Numbered from the stretch's first letter, positions 18,602 through 29,900 are shown. The stretch: DNA of 64,000 nucleotides from MFD04580-c1 sp963702995 (GCA_963702995.1 OY969783.1:2914001-2978000), one strand, 5' to 3'. The notes: generated from the sequence alone by a model not told the origin. A program made the numbers and translations.

Positions 18602-19360
18602 ATGTTCCGTGAAAAGATTGAACAGGTCCTGGAGAAAATGGTCCCCGACCTCGCCCAGTGCCGAGCGGCGGCCGATCGGCTCCGGGCGGAGCATCCTTCT
18701 GAAACCTCCGTCCAACTCGCCCGCCGGGCCATCCAGACGGCCCGCAAGACCGCCGCGGCCGCCGGCGCCACGACCGGCCTGGTTTCCAACCCAATGATCA
18801 TGATCCCTGCCGCTTTGGCAGACATGGCGGCCGTCCTTCGGATCGAGGGGCACCTCTGTGGCGTCATCGCCGCTCTCTTAGACCCCGAGGCGATGACCAC
18901 CGCCTCCATCCGCTCCGACGTCATGGGGATCCTCTTCCCCGGTGCGGTCAGCCAAGCGCTCCGCCAGGTGGGCATTCGCGCCGGCGAACGCTTCGGCGAG
19001 CGGCTCAGCCGCGGGCTGATTCGCGACACGCTGGCGAAGGACTCGGCCCAGACTGCCCTGAAGCTGGTCAGCCGCAGCCTTGGCCTGGAACTGACGCGCA
19101 AGTCGATCCTGGAAAAGACCGCACCGATCTTGGGGGCGGGAATCGGTGCCGGGTGGAATTGGGTTGAGGTCGGTGTGGTCGGGGATCGAGCGATGCATTA
19201 CTACGGCTTTGCCCATGACCCGCTTCTCCCCTACCCCGGCACGGCCAAGCGGGTCAAGGCGGTGATCCGACGCTGGGTCGGGCGGCCGGAGATCACCACC
19301 ATGGCCACCCCACCGCCACTTCCGCTGCCGGGGCCAACACCGGCGACAGGCATTTCGTAG
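18602..19360 (+). CDS. EcsC-like protein
   Basis: 252 residues, largely helical with Gly/Ala-rich amphipathic or membrane-associated stretches (ARKTAAAAGATTGLVSNPMI, ILFPGAVSQALRQVGIRAGERFG, TAPILGAGIGAGWNWVEVG). The repeating Ala/Gly helices and the WNW segment near the end resemble EcsC-family proteins. EcsC is a poorly understood membrane-associated protein first found next to an ABC exporter in Bacillus, but no such exporter is present here. A purine-rich AAGGTGA precedes the ATG. Stand-alone gene. The family call is tentative. Confidence 0.45.
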   Translation: MFREKIEQVLEKMVPDLAQCRAAADRLRAEHPSETSVQLARRAIQTARKTAAAAGATTGLVSNPMIMIPAALADMAAVLRIEGHLCGVIAALLDPEAMTTASIRSDVMGILFPGAVSQALRQVGIRAGERFGERLSRGLIRDTLAKDSAQTALKLVSRSLGLELTRKSILEKTAPILGAGIGAGWNWVEVGVVGDRAMHYYGFAHDPLLPYPGTAKRVKAVIRRWVGRPEITTMATPPPLPLPGPTPATGIS

Positions 19361-19480
19361 CGCACGCATCGGGTGCCGTTCAAGGCTCACGCAGGCGTTC
19401 GGACAAGGGCTCTTCTTTTACAACATAGCGTACGATGCGAGTTGCGCAATTGGCGGCCCGCCGAGGACATCCCATCGGCG

Positions 19481-19502
19481 GCACGCAATGCGTGCCCTAC
19501 GA
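19481..19502. repeat. Short palindromic element (gcacgcaatgcgtgccctac type)
   Basis: A near-perfect palindrome, gcacgcaatgcgtgc, followed by cctacga, at the 3' end of the HNH gene on the minus strand. Relatives occur at 24671-24692, 53987-54010, 56598-56618 and 56677-56697, each within about 55 bases of a gene's 3' end, which suggests a terminator-like role. Confidence 0.5.
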
Positions 19503-20201
19503 TAGATCGCGCGATCCCTCTCGATAAATAGCAACGATCCTTCGTAAAGCCGGCGTTGAAACGAGGGGCACGCGTCGATGCAGCATTCGGTGACAGTTGG
19601 AGCACACCAGTGCCAGTTCCTCAAGGCGTGTCTTCCGACTCGTCACTGCCTCCGACAGCGGGATTCGGTGATGACACTCGATAAAATCACGGCCCAAATC
19701 TCCGTAAAACTGAACGAAATTGAAGTCACAGCATTCGCAGCTCAGTGTAGGTGCGCTTTCTTTCTTCTTCGCGACGATTGACGGGTCTCGCTCTCGGTCA
19801 AGATGGATTGCGATCAACACTCGTCCTTCCAACGTCTCGGCCGCGAGATTGAACTCATCTGTCGGGAGTGAATCAGTAGACAAGCCGTCGGCAGGCGAAC
19901 GCCAGAAGAAAATTTTGTCGGGCTGAATCAAGTTTGCTGGCTGGCCCGTCTCGCCGGTAGACATCCTCAGGCACCACGCCCCGGTCTCTAAGAACGGAAT
20001 AATCTCGGAGACCTCGTTAACGTGCCGCGCGTGAATATCTTTGTTCCGCTCGCTTTCGCCGCGAGGTGCGAGCTTGAAAGTACCTTTGTACGCACCCGCC
20101 CTAGACCGATGGGGGGTATACAGGCGCGCGGCCCCCTTCGGTTCTCCCCACGCAACAATGATTGGCTCCGGCATAGCGATGTGTTTTACGCGTTCTGACA
20201 T
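19497..20201 (-). CDS. HNH endonuclease domain protein
   Basis: About 234 residues from the ATG at 20201. The C-terminal part is a clear HNH nuclease: a zinc pair CECCDF, then FIECHHRIPLS, the catalytic His-containing strand, and LALVCSNCHRMLHR with the second Cys pair and final His. The N-terminal 150 residues are an unrecognised recognition-like domain (VAWGEPKGAARLYTPHRSRAG). Such HNH proteins occur as stand-alone restriction or mobile nucleases. The gene is visibly less GC-rich than its neighbours and lies alone between the EcsC-like gene and a divergent gene, which suggests horizontal acquisition. A longer start at 20264 would overlap the upstream region. Confidence 0.8.
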   Translation of the reverse strand: MSERVKHIAMPEPIIVAWGEPKGAARLYTPHRSRAGAYKGTFKLAPRGESERNKDIHARHVNEVSEIIPFLETGAWCLRMSTGETGQPANLIQPDKIFFWRSPADGLSTDSLPTDEFNLAAETLEGRVLIAIHLDRERDPSIVAKKKESAPTLSCECCDFNFVQFYGDLGRDFIECHHRIPLSEAVTSRKTRLEELALVCSNCHRMLHRRVPLVSTPALRRIVAIYREGSRDLS

Positions 20202-20332
20202 TAACTTCCACTCCAACGGGACCCACAGATGAGATGTACCAACCCTTGGCGGCCGTAGATGCACTAACTCAGTGTATGACTTCGGCCGTTCCAGTCTTTC
20301 TGCTGTCTCGCAAAGTTGCGCCGGGATTTGCG

Positions 20333-22913
20333 ATGCTGAGACACACGATTATCTCGAAGGCAGCTTCCCTCGCGTTGGTCCTTTGGCCCGCGTTCGTCCA
20401 CGCCGCGCCCAAGCTGCCCGCCCCCGCCGCCGGGTTCCTTGAGAGCCATTGCATCGAATGCCACGACGCCGACACCCGCAAAGGCGATCTGGATCTCACC
20501 GCACTCCCGCTTGATGCCGACAATGACAAGACATTCGCCGAGTGGGTCAAAGTCCACGACCGCGTCCGCGACGGCGAGATGCCTCCAAAGAACAAGCCCA
20601 AGCCGCCGGCGAACGAGACTCAGGCGTTCCTGAAGCAGGTCGCGGCGCCGCTGGCGGCGGCCGACCAAGCCCGGGCCGCGACCGAGGGCCGCGCCGGGTG
20701 GCGGCGGCTCAATCGGTACGAATACGAGAATGCGGTTCGCGACCTCCTTCACGCCCCTTGGCTTCAGATCCGGGAGATGCTGCCGGAAGACGGCGAATCG
20801 CACCGGTTCAACAAGAGCAATGAGGCGCTGGGGATCTCCCACGTCCACATGGCCAGTTACCTGGCGGCCGCCGAATTCGCCGCTCCGCCAGGCGATGGCC
20901 CCCACCGTGGAGCGGCCGCCGACGGTCACCAAACGGTACTACGCCCGCGATCAGGCCAGCTTCATCGGCAAGCTGAAGTTCACCCAGTTCAACCGCAGCC
21001 CCGAACGCGCCGTCTTCCCCCTGCTTGGCACCGAAGCCCAGCCGGACGTGATCGACGGCAAGCTGCCCATTTCCGTCGGCGCCGCCGACCCCGAAACCCG
21101 CGAGCGCGAAGCGTTCGGCGTGGTCGCCAGCAGCTACGAGCCGATCGAGATCCGCTTTGACAAATTCGTCGCGCCCGTGTCCGGCCGCTATAAACTGCGG
21201 CTCAGCGCCTATTCCTTCACCGCCGGCACCAGCAAAGAGCCCAAGTGGTACACGGCCGACCGGTCCAAGGCCTCACCCGGGCGCCGCGCAGAGCCGGTGA
21301 CGCTCTACTCCAGCACGCCGCCGCGTCAGCTTCGCCTCCTGGGCTCGCTCGATTTCTCGACCGAGCCGACGGTCCAGGAGATGGACACCTACCTGTTGCC
21401 GGGCGAATCGATCCGCCCCGACGCGGCCCGCCTTTTCCGATCGCGCCCGCCAAGCTGGCACAACCCGCTGGCCACAAAAGACGGCATCCCCGGCGTCGCT
21501 TTCAAGTGGCTTGAAGTCGAGGGGCCGATCTTTGACCAGTGGCCGACGGCTGGCCATCGCCTGCTCTTCGGCGACCTGCCGCTTCGCCCCGCGGCATCGA
21601 CCGACGAAAGCGTCGATGTCGTCTCGAAAGACCCCCACGCCGACGCCGAGCGGCTGCTCACCTCGTTCATGGCGGCGGCGTATCGCGGGCCGGTCCCCGG
21701 CGCTGAGGTGAAGCGATTCATGGGCGTCGTCGATACCGCCCTGGCCTCCGGCGCCCGGTTCACCGACGCGATGATTACCGCGTACAGCGCCGTCCTCTGC
21801 TCGCCGGCCTTCCTGACGGTGGACGAGAAGCCCGGCCGCCTTGACGGTAACGCGGTCGCCTCGCGGCTGGCGTTGTTCCTCTGGAACTCCTCCCCTGATG
21901 AAACGCTTCGCAAGCTCGCCGCGAGCAATCAGCTGAATGACCCGCAGGCCGTCGTCGCCCAGGCCGACCGGCTCCTGGCCGACCCGCGCTCGCGGCGGTT
22001 TGTCGATGCTTTCCTCGACTACTGGCTCGACCTTCGCAAGATCGTCGCCACCGCGCCCGATGCCTCGCTCTACCCTGATTACTACCTGGACGACCTGCTC
22101 AGTGAATCGGCCGAGCAGGAGACCCAGCTTTTCTTCAACGAACTGGTTCAGAAGGACCTGCCGGCAAGCAACATCGTCTGGTCCGGCTTCGCCATGCTGA
22201 ACGAGCGGCTGGCGACGCATTACGGCATCCCCGGCGTCGAAGGCGTGGCGATCCGCCGCGTGGAGTTGCCCGAAGGGTGCGTCCGCGGCGGGCTGATGAC
22301 CCAGGCGAGCGTTCTCAAGGTGACCGCGAACGGGACGACCACGTCCCCTGTCGTCCGCGGGGCGTGGATCATGGAGCGGGTGCTCGGCAAGCCGCCGCCG
22401 CCCCCGCCGCCCAGCGTCCCCGCGATCGACCCCGACATCCGCGGCGCCACCACGATCCGCCAGCAGCTTGAGAAGCACCGATCGCTCGCGAGCTGCGCCG
22501 CCTGCCATGCGAAGATCGACCCGGCCGGCCTGGCGCTGGAAAGCTTTGATGTCCTGGGCGGCTGGCGCGACCGCTATCGCGCGATGGGCGACGGACCGCA
22601 CGAGGCGGGCTTTGGGCATAACGGCCAGCCGTTCGCGTTCCATGTCGGGCCGTCGGTGGACCCGAGCGGCGTGCTCCCGGACGGCCGCCGCTTTGAGGAC
22701 ATCCAGGACCTGAAATCGCTCCTGCTCGACGACTCGCGCCAGGTCGCTCGGAACCTGGTCGGCCAGCTTGTCGCCTATGGGACCGGCGCTCCGATTCGCT
22801 TCGGCGACCGGGAAGCGGTTGAGCGGATCCTCGACCACGCCCAGGCCGATCATTACCGCGTCCGCGGGCTGATCCGAGAGATCGTGAAGAGCGACCTGTT
22901 CCTCAATAAGTAA
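20333..22913 (+). CDS. Haem-motif DUF1587/DUF1592/DUF1588/DUF1585 protein, frameshifted
   Basis: A planctomycete-type exported protein of about 860 residues. From ATG 20333, a signal peptide (MLRHTIISKAASLALVLWPA) is followed by a cytochrome-like CIECHD motif. RRLNRYEYENAVRDLLH marks DUF1587. The frame changes near 20880: AAAEFA continues in another frame as LRQAMAPTVERPPTVTKRYY, so one base is in error. Beyond it come DUF1592-like and DUF1588-like regions (LASRLALFLWNSSPDETLRK; RGGLMTQASVLKVTANGTTT), a second haem-like CAACHAKIDPAG and a DUF1585-like end (LVGQLVAYGTGAPI). Function unproven; these proteins pair with DUF1552 proteins, as here (next gene 8 bases away). Confidence 0.85.
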
Positions 22914-22921
22914 CCCTCACT

Positions 22922-24259
22922 ATGAAGACGACATCGGACCCGACATCCGCCGCCTCGAATCGGCCGACCTCCGCACGGTCGATCTCCCGCCGCTCGTTCC
23001 TCCGCGGGACGGGCGTGGCGCTGGCCCTTCCGATGCTGGAGGCGATGCACCCGGCGTTTGCGCGCGAGGTGGCCACCGGCCAGCGGCCGCGACGAATGCT
23101 CGCGATCTGCAACAACCTCGGCGTCCTGCCCGATCAGTTCTTCCCGACCGAGGGCGGGCGCGACTACAAGCTGTCACCCTACCTTGAGCTGTTGAAGGGC
23201 CACCGGAAAGACTTCACCGTCTTCAGCGGGGTCTGGCACCCCGATGTGGACGGCGGCCACCCGGCGGATAACTGCTTCCTGACGGCCGCCCCGCACCCCG
23301 GCAGCGGCGGGTTCCGCAACACGATTTCGCTCGACCAGTACGCGGCGATGCAGGTCGGCAATCAGACGCGATTCCCGTCCCTCACGCTCGGCGTCAACAT
23401 CGCCCGCGGGCAGCGCAGCCTCTCCTGGACGGGGACCGGCGCGATGATCCCGTGCGAGGACAAAGCCTCGGAAGTTTTCAAGCGGCTGTTCCTCCAGGGT
23501 ACGCCGGCGGAAGTGAATCGCCAGATGCAGCGGCTGACGCTCGGCCAGAGCGTCATGGACGCCGTCGCCGGACAGGCTAAGGACCTTCAGCGAACGCTGG
23601 GCGCGCGCGATCGCGATCGGCTCGACCAATACTTCTCCGGCGTGCGCGATCTGGAGAATCGGATGGGCGAAGCTCGCCAGTGGGAGCTGAAGCCCAAGCC
23701 CCAGGTGACGGCGAAGATGCCGGTGGACCCGCCGACCCCCCGTCAGTACATGGAGCGGACGCGCCTGATGTACGACATGGCGATGCTGGCCTTCGAGACC
23801 GATTCGACGCGCTTCATCACGCTGATGCTCGATAGCATCAACTCACCCGCGATCGAGGTGGACGGGCATGACATCAACGACGGCTACCACAGTCTGTCGC
23901 ACCACGGCAAGTCGCCCGCCAAGCTGGCGCAGTTGGAAGCGATCGATCAGGAGCACATGAAGCTGCTCGATGAGATGTTCACCCAGTTGAAGTCGAAGAC
24001 CGAAGGGAGCGAAACCCTTCTGGATCGGACGATGGTGCTCTACGGCAGCAACCTCGGGAACGCGAACACGCACGTGACCACGAACCTGCCCGTGCTTCTC
24101 GCCGGCGGCGGCTTCCTGCACGGCCAGCACCTCGCGTTTGACCGCGAGCGGAACTACCCGCTCCCAAACCTCCTCGTCTCGATGCTCCAGCGCCTGGGCC
24201 TGGAAGCGAATCGATTCGCCACCAGCACCGGCACGATGCGTGGGTTGGAGATGGCCTAA
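22922..24259 (+). CDS. DUF1552 protein with Tat signal
   Basis: 445 residues. A twin-arginine export signal (SRRSFLRGTGVALALPML) leads into a large globular domain related to DUF1501/sulfatase-like folds: RRMLAICNNLGVLPDQFFPT, FSGVWHPDVDGGHPADNCF, TLMLDSINSPAIEVDGHDIN and MVLYGSNLGNANTHVTTNLP fit the DUF1552 family. The His/Asp-rich motifs could bind metal. It follows the DUF1592 gene by 8 bases and is surely co-transcribed, the usual pairing in Planctomycetota. The biochemical role is not known; an extracytoplasmic enzyme acting with its haem-motif partner is a reasonable guess. A hairpin follows at 24265-24282. Confidence 0.88.
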   Translation: MKTTSDPTSAASNRPTSARSISRRSFLRGTGVALALPMLEAMHPAFAREVATGQRPRRMLAICNNLGVLPDQFFPTEGGRDYKLSPYLELLKGHRKDFTVFSGVWHPDVDGGHPADNCFLTAAPHPGSGGFRNTISLDQYAAMQVGNQTRFPSLTLGVNIARGQRSLSWTGTGAMIPCEDKASEVFKRLFLQGTPAEVNRQMQRLTLGQSVMDAVAGQAKDLQRTLGARDRDRLDQYFSGVRDLENRMGEARQWELKPKPQVTAKMPVDPPTPRQYMERTRLMYDMAMLAFETDSTRFITLMLDSINSPAIEVDGHDINDGYHSLSHHGKSPAKLAQLEAIDQEHMKLLDEMFTQLKSKTEGSETLLDRTMVLYGSNLGNANTHVTTNLPVLLAGGGFLHGQHLAFDRERNYPLPNLLVSMLQRLGLEANRFATSTGTMRGLEMA

Positions 24260-24264
24260 AAAGA

Positions 24265-24282
24265 GCACGGGCGATGCCGTGC
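24265..24282 (+). terminator. Hairpin terminator after the DUF1552 gene
   Basis: A six-base-pair stem (gcacgg / ccgtgc) with a six-base loop starts five bases after the stop codon, followed by cgttcagttt. It lies between two convergent genes and could end transcripts from both sides. Confidence 0.5.
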
Positions 24283-24285
24283 CGT

Positions 24286-24552
24286 TCAGTTTAATACCGC
24301 TAAGTCGGGGATTCTCAAGTTTTGAGTCGATCCCGGCTTGCTCCCCGCGTCGGCCGGGTGCTCCCCGAAGGAGCCGTTGCCGCCCGTCTTCATCTCGGTG
24401 GGAGCCCCGTTGGACGCCCCGCTATTCGCGTTGGTGGTCGTCATCGGGGGGCTTGAGCTTGTGGGACCGCTCTTGTCGTTCGATGCACAACCCATCATGA
24501 ACGCGCCGCCGACGCAAGCGACCATCCCGAGAACCCATTTCGATGCAAGCAT
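24286..24552 (-). CDS. Small lipoprotein, unknown function
   Basis: 88 residues. ATG 24552 opens a lipoprotein signal (MLASKWVLGMVACVGGAFMM) with the lipobox Cys just after it (MMGC), followed by a Ser/Thr/Asn/Gly-rich disordered tail. The upstream extension to 24666 lacks signal-peptide features. The tail has no recognisable domain. Convergent with the DUF1552 gene and upstream of, but not clearly linked to, the two-component genes. Confidence 0.5.
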   Translation of the reverse strand: MLASKWVLGMVACVGGAFMMGCASNDKSGPTSSSPPMTTTNANSGASNGAPTEMKTGGNGSFGEHPADAGSKPGSTQNLRIPDLAVLN

Positions 24553-24670
24553 GAATCGCTCCGGCTGAGATAAAAGATCGTCATCCTGAATCAACACGGG
24601 TAAACCACTTGGCAAACGGGGTGCCACTTTCCGCTTTTTGCTCTGATGCGGTTGGCCGGCCCTCATCCCA

Positions 24671-24692
24671 CGGCACGCGGTCGTGCCCTACC
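24671..24692. repeat. Short palindromic element near the response-regulator 3' end
   Basis: cggcacgcggtcgtgcccta is a diverged relative of the palindrome at 19481. It sits seven bases beyond the stop of the minus-strand response regulator, where a terminator would be expected. Confidence 0.4.
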
Positions 24693-24698
24693 CAGACG

Positions 24699-25392
24699 TC
24701 ACGTCTCGCCACGAAACCGATAGCCGACGCCGCGGACGGTTTCGATCAACGCTTCTCCATCGCCCAGGCTTTGACGGATCTTGGCGACGTGGACGTCGAT
24801 CGTTCGTTCGGTGACGGCGGTCTCGCGGTGCAGGGCGCCGTCGATGATCTCGTCGCGGGAAAAGGCGCGGCCCGGCTGGCTGGCGAGGAATTCCAGCACG
24901 CGGAACTCGCTGAGTCGCAGCGCGATCGGAGGCGCCGTGGAAGCGCACCTGATGCTTTACGGTGTCGATCTCGATCCCGTTCCGCTGGATGACGGGCCCG
25001 GCAACGGATTGAACGGCCGCCCGGCGGAGGACGGCTTTCACGCGGGCGAGCAACTCACGCGGGCTGAACGGCTTGACCAGGTAATCGTCGGCGCCGACGT
25101 CAAGGCCCAGGACCCGGTCGGACTCGCTGGCCCGGGCCGAGAGGACGATCACCGGCGTCCGCGACGTCCGCGGGTCGCTTCGGATCGCCTTGCAGACGTC
25201 GAGCCCGTCCATGTTCGGCATGGTGAGATCGAGCACCACCAGGTCCGGCGCGTGGGACCGGGCGATCTCCAGCCCCGAGCGGCCGTCGGTCGCGACGATA
25301 ACGTCAAACCCCTCCTGCTGGAGGCGGCGCTGGACCAGTTCGAGCAGGTCCGCCTGATCGTCAATGACGAGAATGGTCGCACGGGTGCCCAT
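24699..25392 (-). CDS. OmpR/PhoB-type response regulator, frameshifted
   Basis: The N-terminal receiver domain is complete: ILVIDDQADLLELV with the acidic pocket, LVVLDLTMPNMDG with the phospho-acceptor Asp, VIVLSAR, and GADDYLVKPF with the Lys. The frame breaks near 24930. The winged-helix DNA-binding domain continues in a second frame as IALRLSEFRVLEFLASQPGR, then RTIDVHVAKIRQSLGDGEAL and a final GVGYRFRGET. One missing base explains it (about 230 residues restored). Its kinase is the gene just upstream on the same strand (25517-26722), 124 bases away. The target genes are unknown. Confidence 0.82.
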
Positions 25393-25516
25393 GAGGTCGG
25401 GCCGTTGACCGGCCGCCGGCGGATCGTAATCGAAAATCAGGATCGGGCGAGAATGCCGAGGCGATCGGCCGCCGGACCGGTTGGTGTGCGGGCCGAACGG
25501 GGTCGCATCGCGGGCT

Positions 25517-26722
25517 TTACGGTCGGCTACCGGTTCGTGCGACGACCATCGCCCCGTCGCCCCCAGCGATCAACTCCGAGGAGGCTTCGGGAAGTCGGAT
25601 CAGCGGGAGCCGCACCGTGAACTGGCTGCCGCGGCCGTGGCCGTCGCTTCCGGCGGCGATCGTGCCGCCGTGGGCATCCACCAGCGCCTTACAGATCGCC
25701 AGGCCCAGCCCAAGCCCGCCGAACCGGGCCGCCACGTCAGGGTCGGCCTGTTCAAACGCCACGAAGATCGCCGAGAGGCGCGTCGGATCGATGCCGATCC
25801 CGTTGTCGGCGACCGTCACCACGAAATCGCCGGCGTCGTCGTTGCGCGTGCCGACGGCGACGGAGCCTCCCTCCGGCGTGAATTTGATCGCGTTGCGGAG
25901 CAGGTTCCAGAAGACCTGCTGGAGCCGCACTTCGTCGCCCAGGACTAAAGACTGCGACGCGTTGGGGGAGACGTGGAAAGCAATGCGTTTGGCGGCCGCG
26001 TCGTTCCGGCAGACTTCGGCGGCCGCCATCAGCAACGGGTGCGCGTCCACCGGTTCGGTGCTGAGCCCCAGCTTCCCGGCGCTGATGCGCGTGAGGTCGA
26101 GCAGGTCGTTGATCAGGCGGATTTCCAGGTCGATGTTCCGGCGGATGGTTCGCAGGTCCTTCACCATCCGATCGGGAAGTGACGGGTCGTCGAGGAGCAT
26201 GTCCGTCGCCATGATGACCGGGCCCAGGGGCGTTCGCAGTTCGTGGCTGACCATCGCCAGGAAGCGGCTCTTGGCGGCGCTGGCGCTCTCGGCCGCGTCG
26301 CGCGCCTTTCGGCTGGCGGCGTGGAGGGAATTGGTCAGGACGGCAACGGCCGTGAAGACCGCCACGCGCAGGCAGTCTTCGCGGATGGCCGTGAACGAGT
26401 TGGGGTGCGGGGCCATCAGGAGGTATCCCGCGGCGACGCCCGAAAGGGCCGTCGCCAGCAGCCCTGGCCCCAGCCCGCCGTACCACGCGCTCAAGAGGAC
26501 CGCGGCGAAGAATTGCGGGGAAATGCCCGAATCGCCGATCCCCGCCAGAACTCGCGTCAAGCCGACCGCCCCGGCCACGGACAGGACGGCGATGCCATAT
26601 CGAATCACCGCGCGCTGGCTCTGGTCTGGCGGCATATCCGTTCCCGGGGATGATGGCTTTCTGGCCGTCGCCGGCGACGCGCCGGGCCCAGGCGACAGCG
26701 ATGCCGCCTGACAGGCGTTCAT
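25517..26722 (-). CDS. Sensor histidine kinase with DUF4118-type membrane domain
   Basis: About 401 residues from ATG 26722 (a second ATG at 26635 is possible). The N-terminal half is a multi-helix membrane region like the DUF4118/KdpD sensor (QFFAAVLLSAWYGGLGPGLL, then GYLLMAPHPNSF). The catalytic part is canonical: H-box FLAMVSHELRTPLGPVIMA, N-box WNLLRNAIKFTPEGG, G1 VADNGIGIDP and G2 GGLGLGLAICKALV. It phosphorylates the response regulator encoded immediately downstream. No large periplasmic domain is seen, so the signal is probably sensed in the membrane. Divergent from the RND operon at 26936, which makes that operon a possible target. Confidence 0.87.
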   Translation of the reverse strand: MNACQAASLSPGPGASPATARKPSSPGTDMPPDQSQRAVIRYGIAVLSVAGAVGLTRVLAGIGDSGISPQFFAAVLLSAWYGGLGPGLLATALSGVAAGYLLMAPHPNSFTAIREDCLRVAVFTAVAVLTNSLHAASRKARDAAESASAAKSRFLAMVSHELRTPLGPVIMATDMLLDDPSLPDRMVKDLRTIRRNIDLEIRLINDLLDLTRISAGKLGLSTEPVDAHPLLMAAAEVCRNDAAAKRIAFHVSPNASQSLVLGDEVRLQQVFWNLLRNAIKFTPEGGSVAVGTRNDDAGDFVVTVADNGIGIDPTRLSAIFVAFEQADPDVAARFGGLGLGLAICKALVDAHGGTIAAGSDGHGRGSQFTVRLPLIRLPEASSELIAGGDGAMVVARTGSRP

Positions 26723-26935
26723 TCTTGCGCCGGGCGGCCGGTTTCGATAGGCTCGATTGTTAACAGGTTGTGAAACGCGCTTCCGAAGGCTCACACTGCG
26801 CGTAGATGCGAGTAACCTTGGCGGGACGCACGCGGGCGCGCCCGTACCGCGCCGGCCGCCGCGATTGAGGCGATGAGGCCGGTCGTCGGCGATCAAGCTC
26901 GCCCGGCCGACCCCCGCACCGACGGAGTGACAGGC

Positions 26936-29900
26936 ATGTCTGTGGTCCGATTCTCCCTGCGGCGGTCGTACACGATCGCGTCGCTGGTCATCCTCGTCTG
27001 CCTGCTGGGCACGCTCGCCATCGCGCGGATGCGGACCGACATCTTCCCCGAGATCAACATCCCGGTCGTCAGCGTCGTCTGGACTTACAGCGGCATGAGC
27101 AGCGACGAGATGCAGAGCCGCATCATCAGCATCCACCAGCGGCAGATGGCGTCGCTGGTGGATGACGTCCAGCGGATGGAGGCGAACAGCTACAACGGCG
27201 TCGGCGTGATCAAGGTCTACCTGAACGAAGGGGCCGACATCAGCCGGGCGGTCTCCCAGCTTGGCAGCAGCGCCGCGGTGGTGATGAAGTACATGCCGCG
27301 GAACATCGTGCCGCCGCTCATCATCCGGTACGGGGCGACCGACGTCCCGATCATCCAGCTCAGCCTGTCGAGCACCAGCCTGCCCGATGCCAAGCTGAAC
27401 GACTTCGGCCAGAACGTGATCCGCCCGGCGCTGGCGGTGGTGCAGGGGGCGTCGGTCCCCTTTCCGTACGGGGGAAAGCCGCGCGTGGTGATGGTTGACC
27501 TGGACATGAACAAGCTCCAGTCCCGCGGCCTGTCGCCCGCCGACGTGAGCAACGCGATCCAGGCGCAGAACGTCATCGCACCATCAGGCGACGTGAAGAT
27601 CGGCGACACCGATTATGCCGTCGCGCTGAACAACAGCGCGGACGTGATCGAATCGATCAACAGCTTCCCGATCAAGCGCGTCGGCGGCGTGCCGATCATG
27701 CTTCGCGACGTCGCCTTCGTTCATGACGGGTACCAGGTTCAGACTAATGCGGTGAATACGAACGGCCGCCCCGGGAGCCTGATGATGGTCCGCAAGACCG
27801 GCGGCGCTTCGACGCTGTCGGTCATCAACGGCGTGAACGAGGCGCTACCCGACATCAAGCGGCTCCTGCCCGCCGGCATGGACATGAAGCCGATCTTCGA
27901 TCAGTCGATCTTCATCAAGGCCGCGTTGAACAGCGTCCTGATGGGCGGCCTGATCGCGGCCGCCCTGACGGCGATCATGATCCTGCTCTTCCTGGGGAAC
28001 TGGCGGCTCACGCTGATCATCCTCGGCTCGATCCCGCTGTCGATCGTCACGGCGATGCTGGTCATGTACGGCGGCGGGCAGACGCTGAACACCATGACGC
28101 TCGGCGGGTTCGCCCTCGCCGTCGGCATCCTGGTGGACGACGCGACCGTCACCATCGAAAACATCGAGCGGAACATCGAGCTCGGCAAGCCGCTTCTCGT
28201 CGCGATCGAAGAGGGCTCGGATGAGATCATGCGGCCGACGCTCGTCTCGTCGCTGGCCATCTGCATTGTCTTCGTCCCCGTCTTTCTCCTCCAGGGGACC
28301 GCCAAATACCTTTTCTCGCCGCTGTCGCTCTCCGTGATCGTCTCGCTCATGGCGAGCTGGGTGCTCTCGCGAACGTTCGTCCCGATCCTGTTCAACCTGC
28401 TGATGCGCGGCCAAGCCCACGGCGACCATCGCCCGAGCCCTGGCGCCAACGGCTCCGCGCTGGGCGGCCAGGAGAAGCGGCCCGGCCCCTTCACCCGAAT
28501 CCACTTAGGGTTTAACCGTGGGTTTGATTCGTTCCGAGAAGCGTATCGCGACGTGCTGGCGTGGGCGGTCCATCGGTCGGGGCTGACGGCCGTGGCTTTC
28601 CTGGTGCTGATCGTCCTGTCTTGCGGGCTCTACCCGTTCCTGGGGATGGATTTCTTCCCCCAGGTTGACGCCGGGCAGATGCGGCTTCACGTCCGCGCCC
28701 CGCCCGGGACACGGATCGAGCGCGCCCAGGTGCTTTTCGCCGACACCGAGCGGGAGATTCGCCGGATCGTCGGCGATGGGGAGATCGATGTTGTCCTGGA
28801 CAACATCGGCCTTCCTTACAGCGGCATCAACCTCGCCCTTTCCGACACGGCGACGGTCGGGCCGATGGACGGCGAGATCCTGATCTCGCTGAAGGAGAAG
28901 CACCGGCCGACCGCCGAGCACGTGGCCGCGCTCCGTCGCGAACTGCCGGCGCGATTCCCCGAAATGGGGTTCTTCTTCCAGCCCGCCGACATCGTCAACC
29001 AGGTGCTGAACTTCGGCCAGCCGGCGCCGATCGACATCCGCGTCACCGGCCCGAACAGCTCCGCCGATTACGCGGCCGCCCAGAAAATCCTGGGTGACCT
29101 TCGTCAGACGCCGGGCATTGTCGATGCCCACATCTTCCAGGTCCCCGACGCCCCCGCCATGAAGCTCGACGTCGATCGGACGCTCGCCGAAGAAATGGGG
29201 ATGACCCAGCGTGACGTCGCCGACAACGTCCTGGTCACGCTCAGCTCCAGCGCGATGGTGGCCCCGAACTTCTGGCTCAACCCCCGCAACCAGATCAGCT
29301 ACCCCCTTGTGGTCCAGACGCCAACCTACCGCGTCAACAACATGGCCGACCTCGTCGGCATGCCCCTGGCCGGGCGGTCAGAGCGGGAAAAACAGCTCCT
29401 GATGAGCGTCGCCAGCGTCAGCCGCGGGCACATCCCGATGGTCCAATCCCAGCTCAACATTCGACCCGTCTTCGACATTCACGCCGACGTGCAGGGGACC
29501 GACCTGGCCACCGTCGCCCGGGGGATCGATCAGGTCATCAAGGCGGATCGGCCGGAAGAGAACACTGGCATCCATATTATCGTCGCGGGCCAGGTCGTCA
29601 CGATGCGCGAAAGCTTCGGCGGGCTCGCCGGAGGGATCGGCCTGGCGGTGGTCCTGGTCTTCCTGCTGATGGTGATCAACTTCCAAAGCTGGCTCGACCC
29701 GCTCATTGTGCTGATGGCCGTCCCCTGTGCGCTATCTGGCGTGATGTGGATGCTCTTTATCTCCCACACGCACATCAGCGTGCCGGCGCTGATGGGGACG
29801 CTGATGTGCATTGGGCTGGCGACGGCGAACAGCCTTCTCGTCGTCAGCTTCGCAAACCAGCAGATGGCGGCCGGCGACGACGCCCGGTGTGCGGCCGTCG

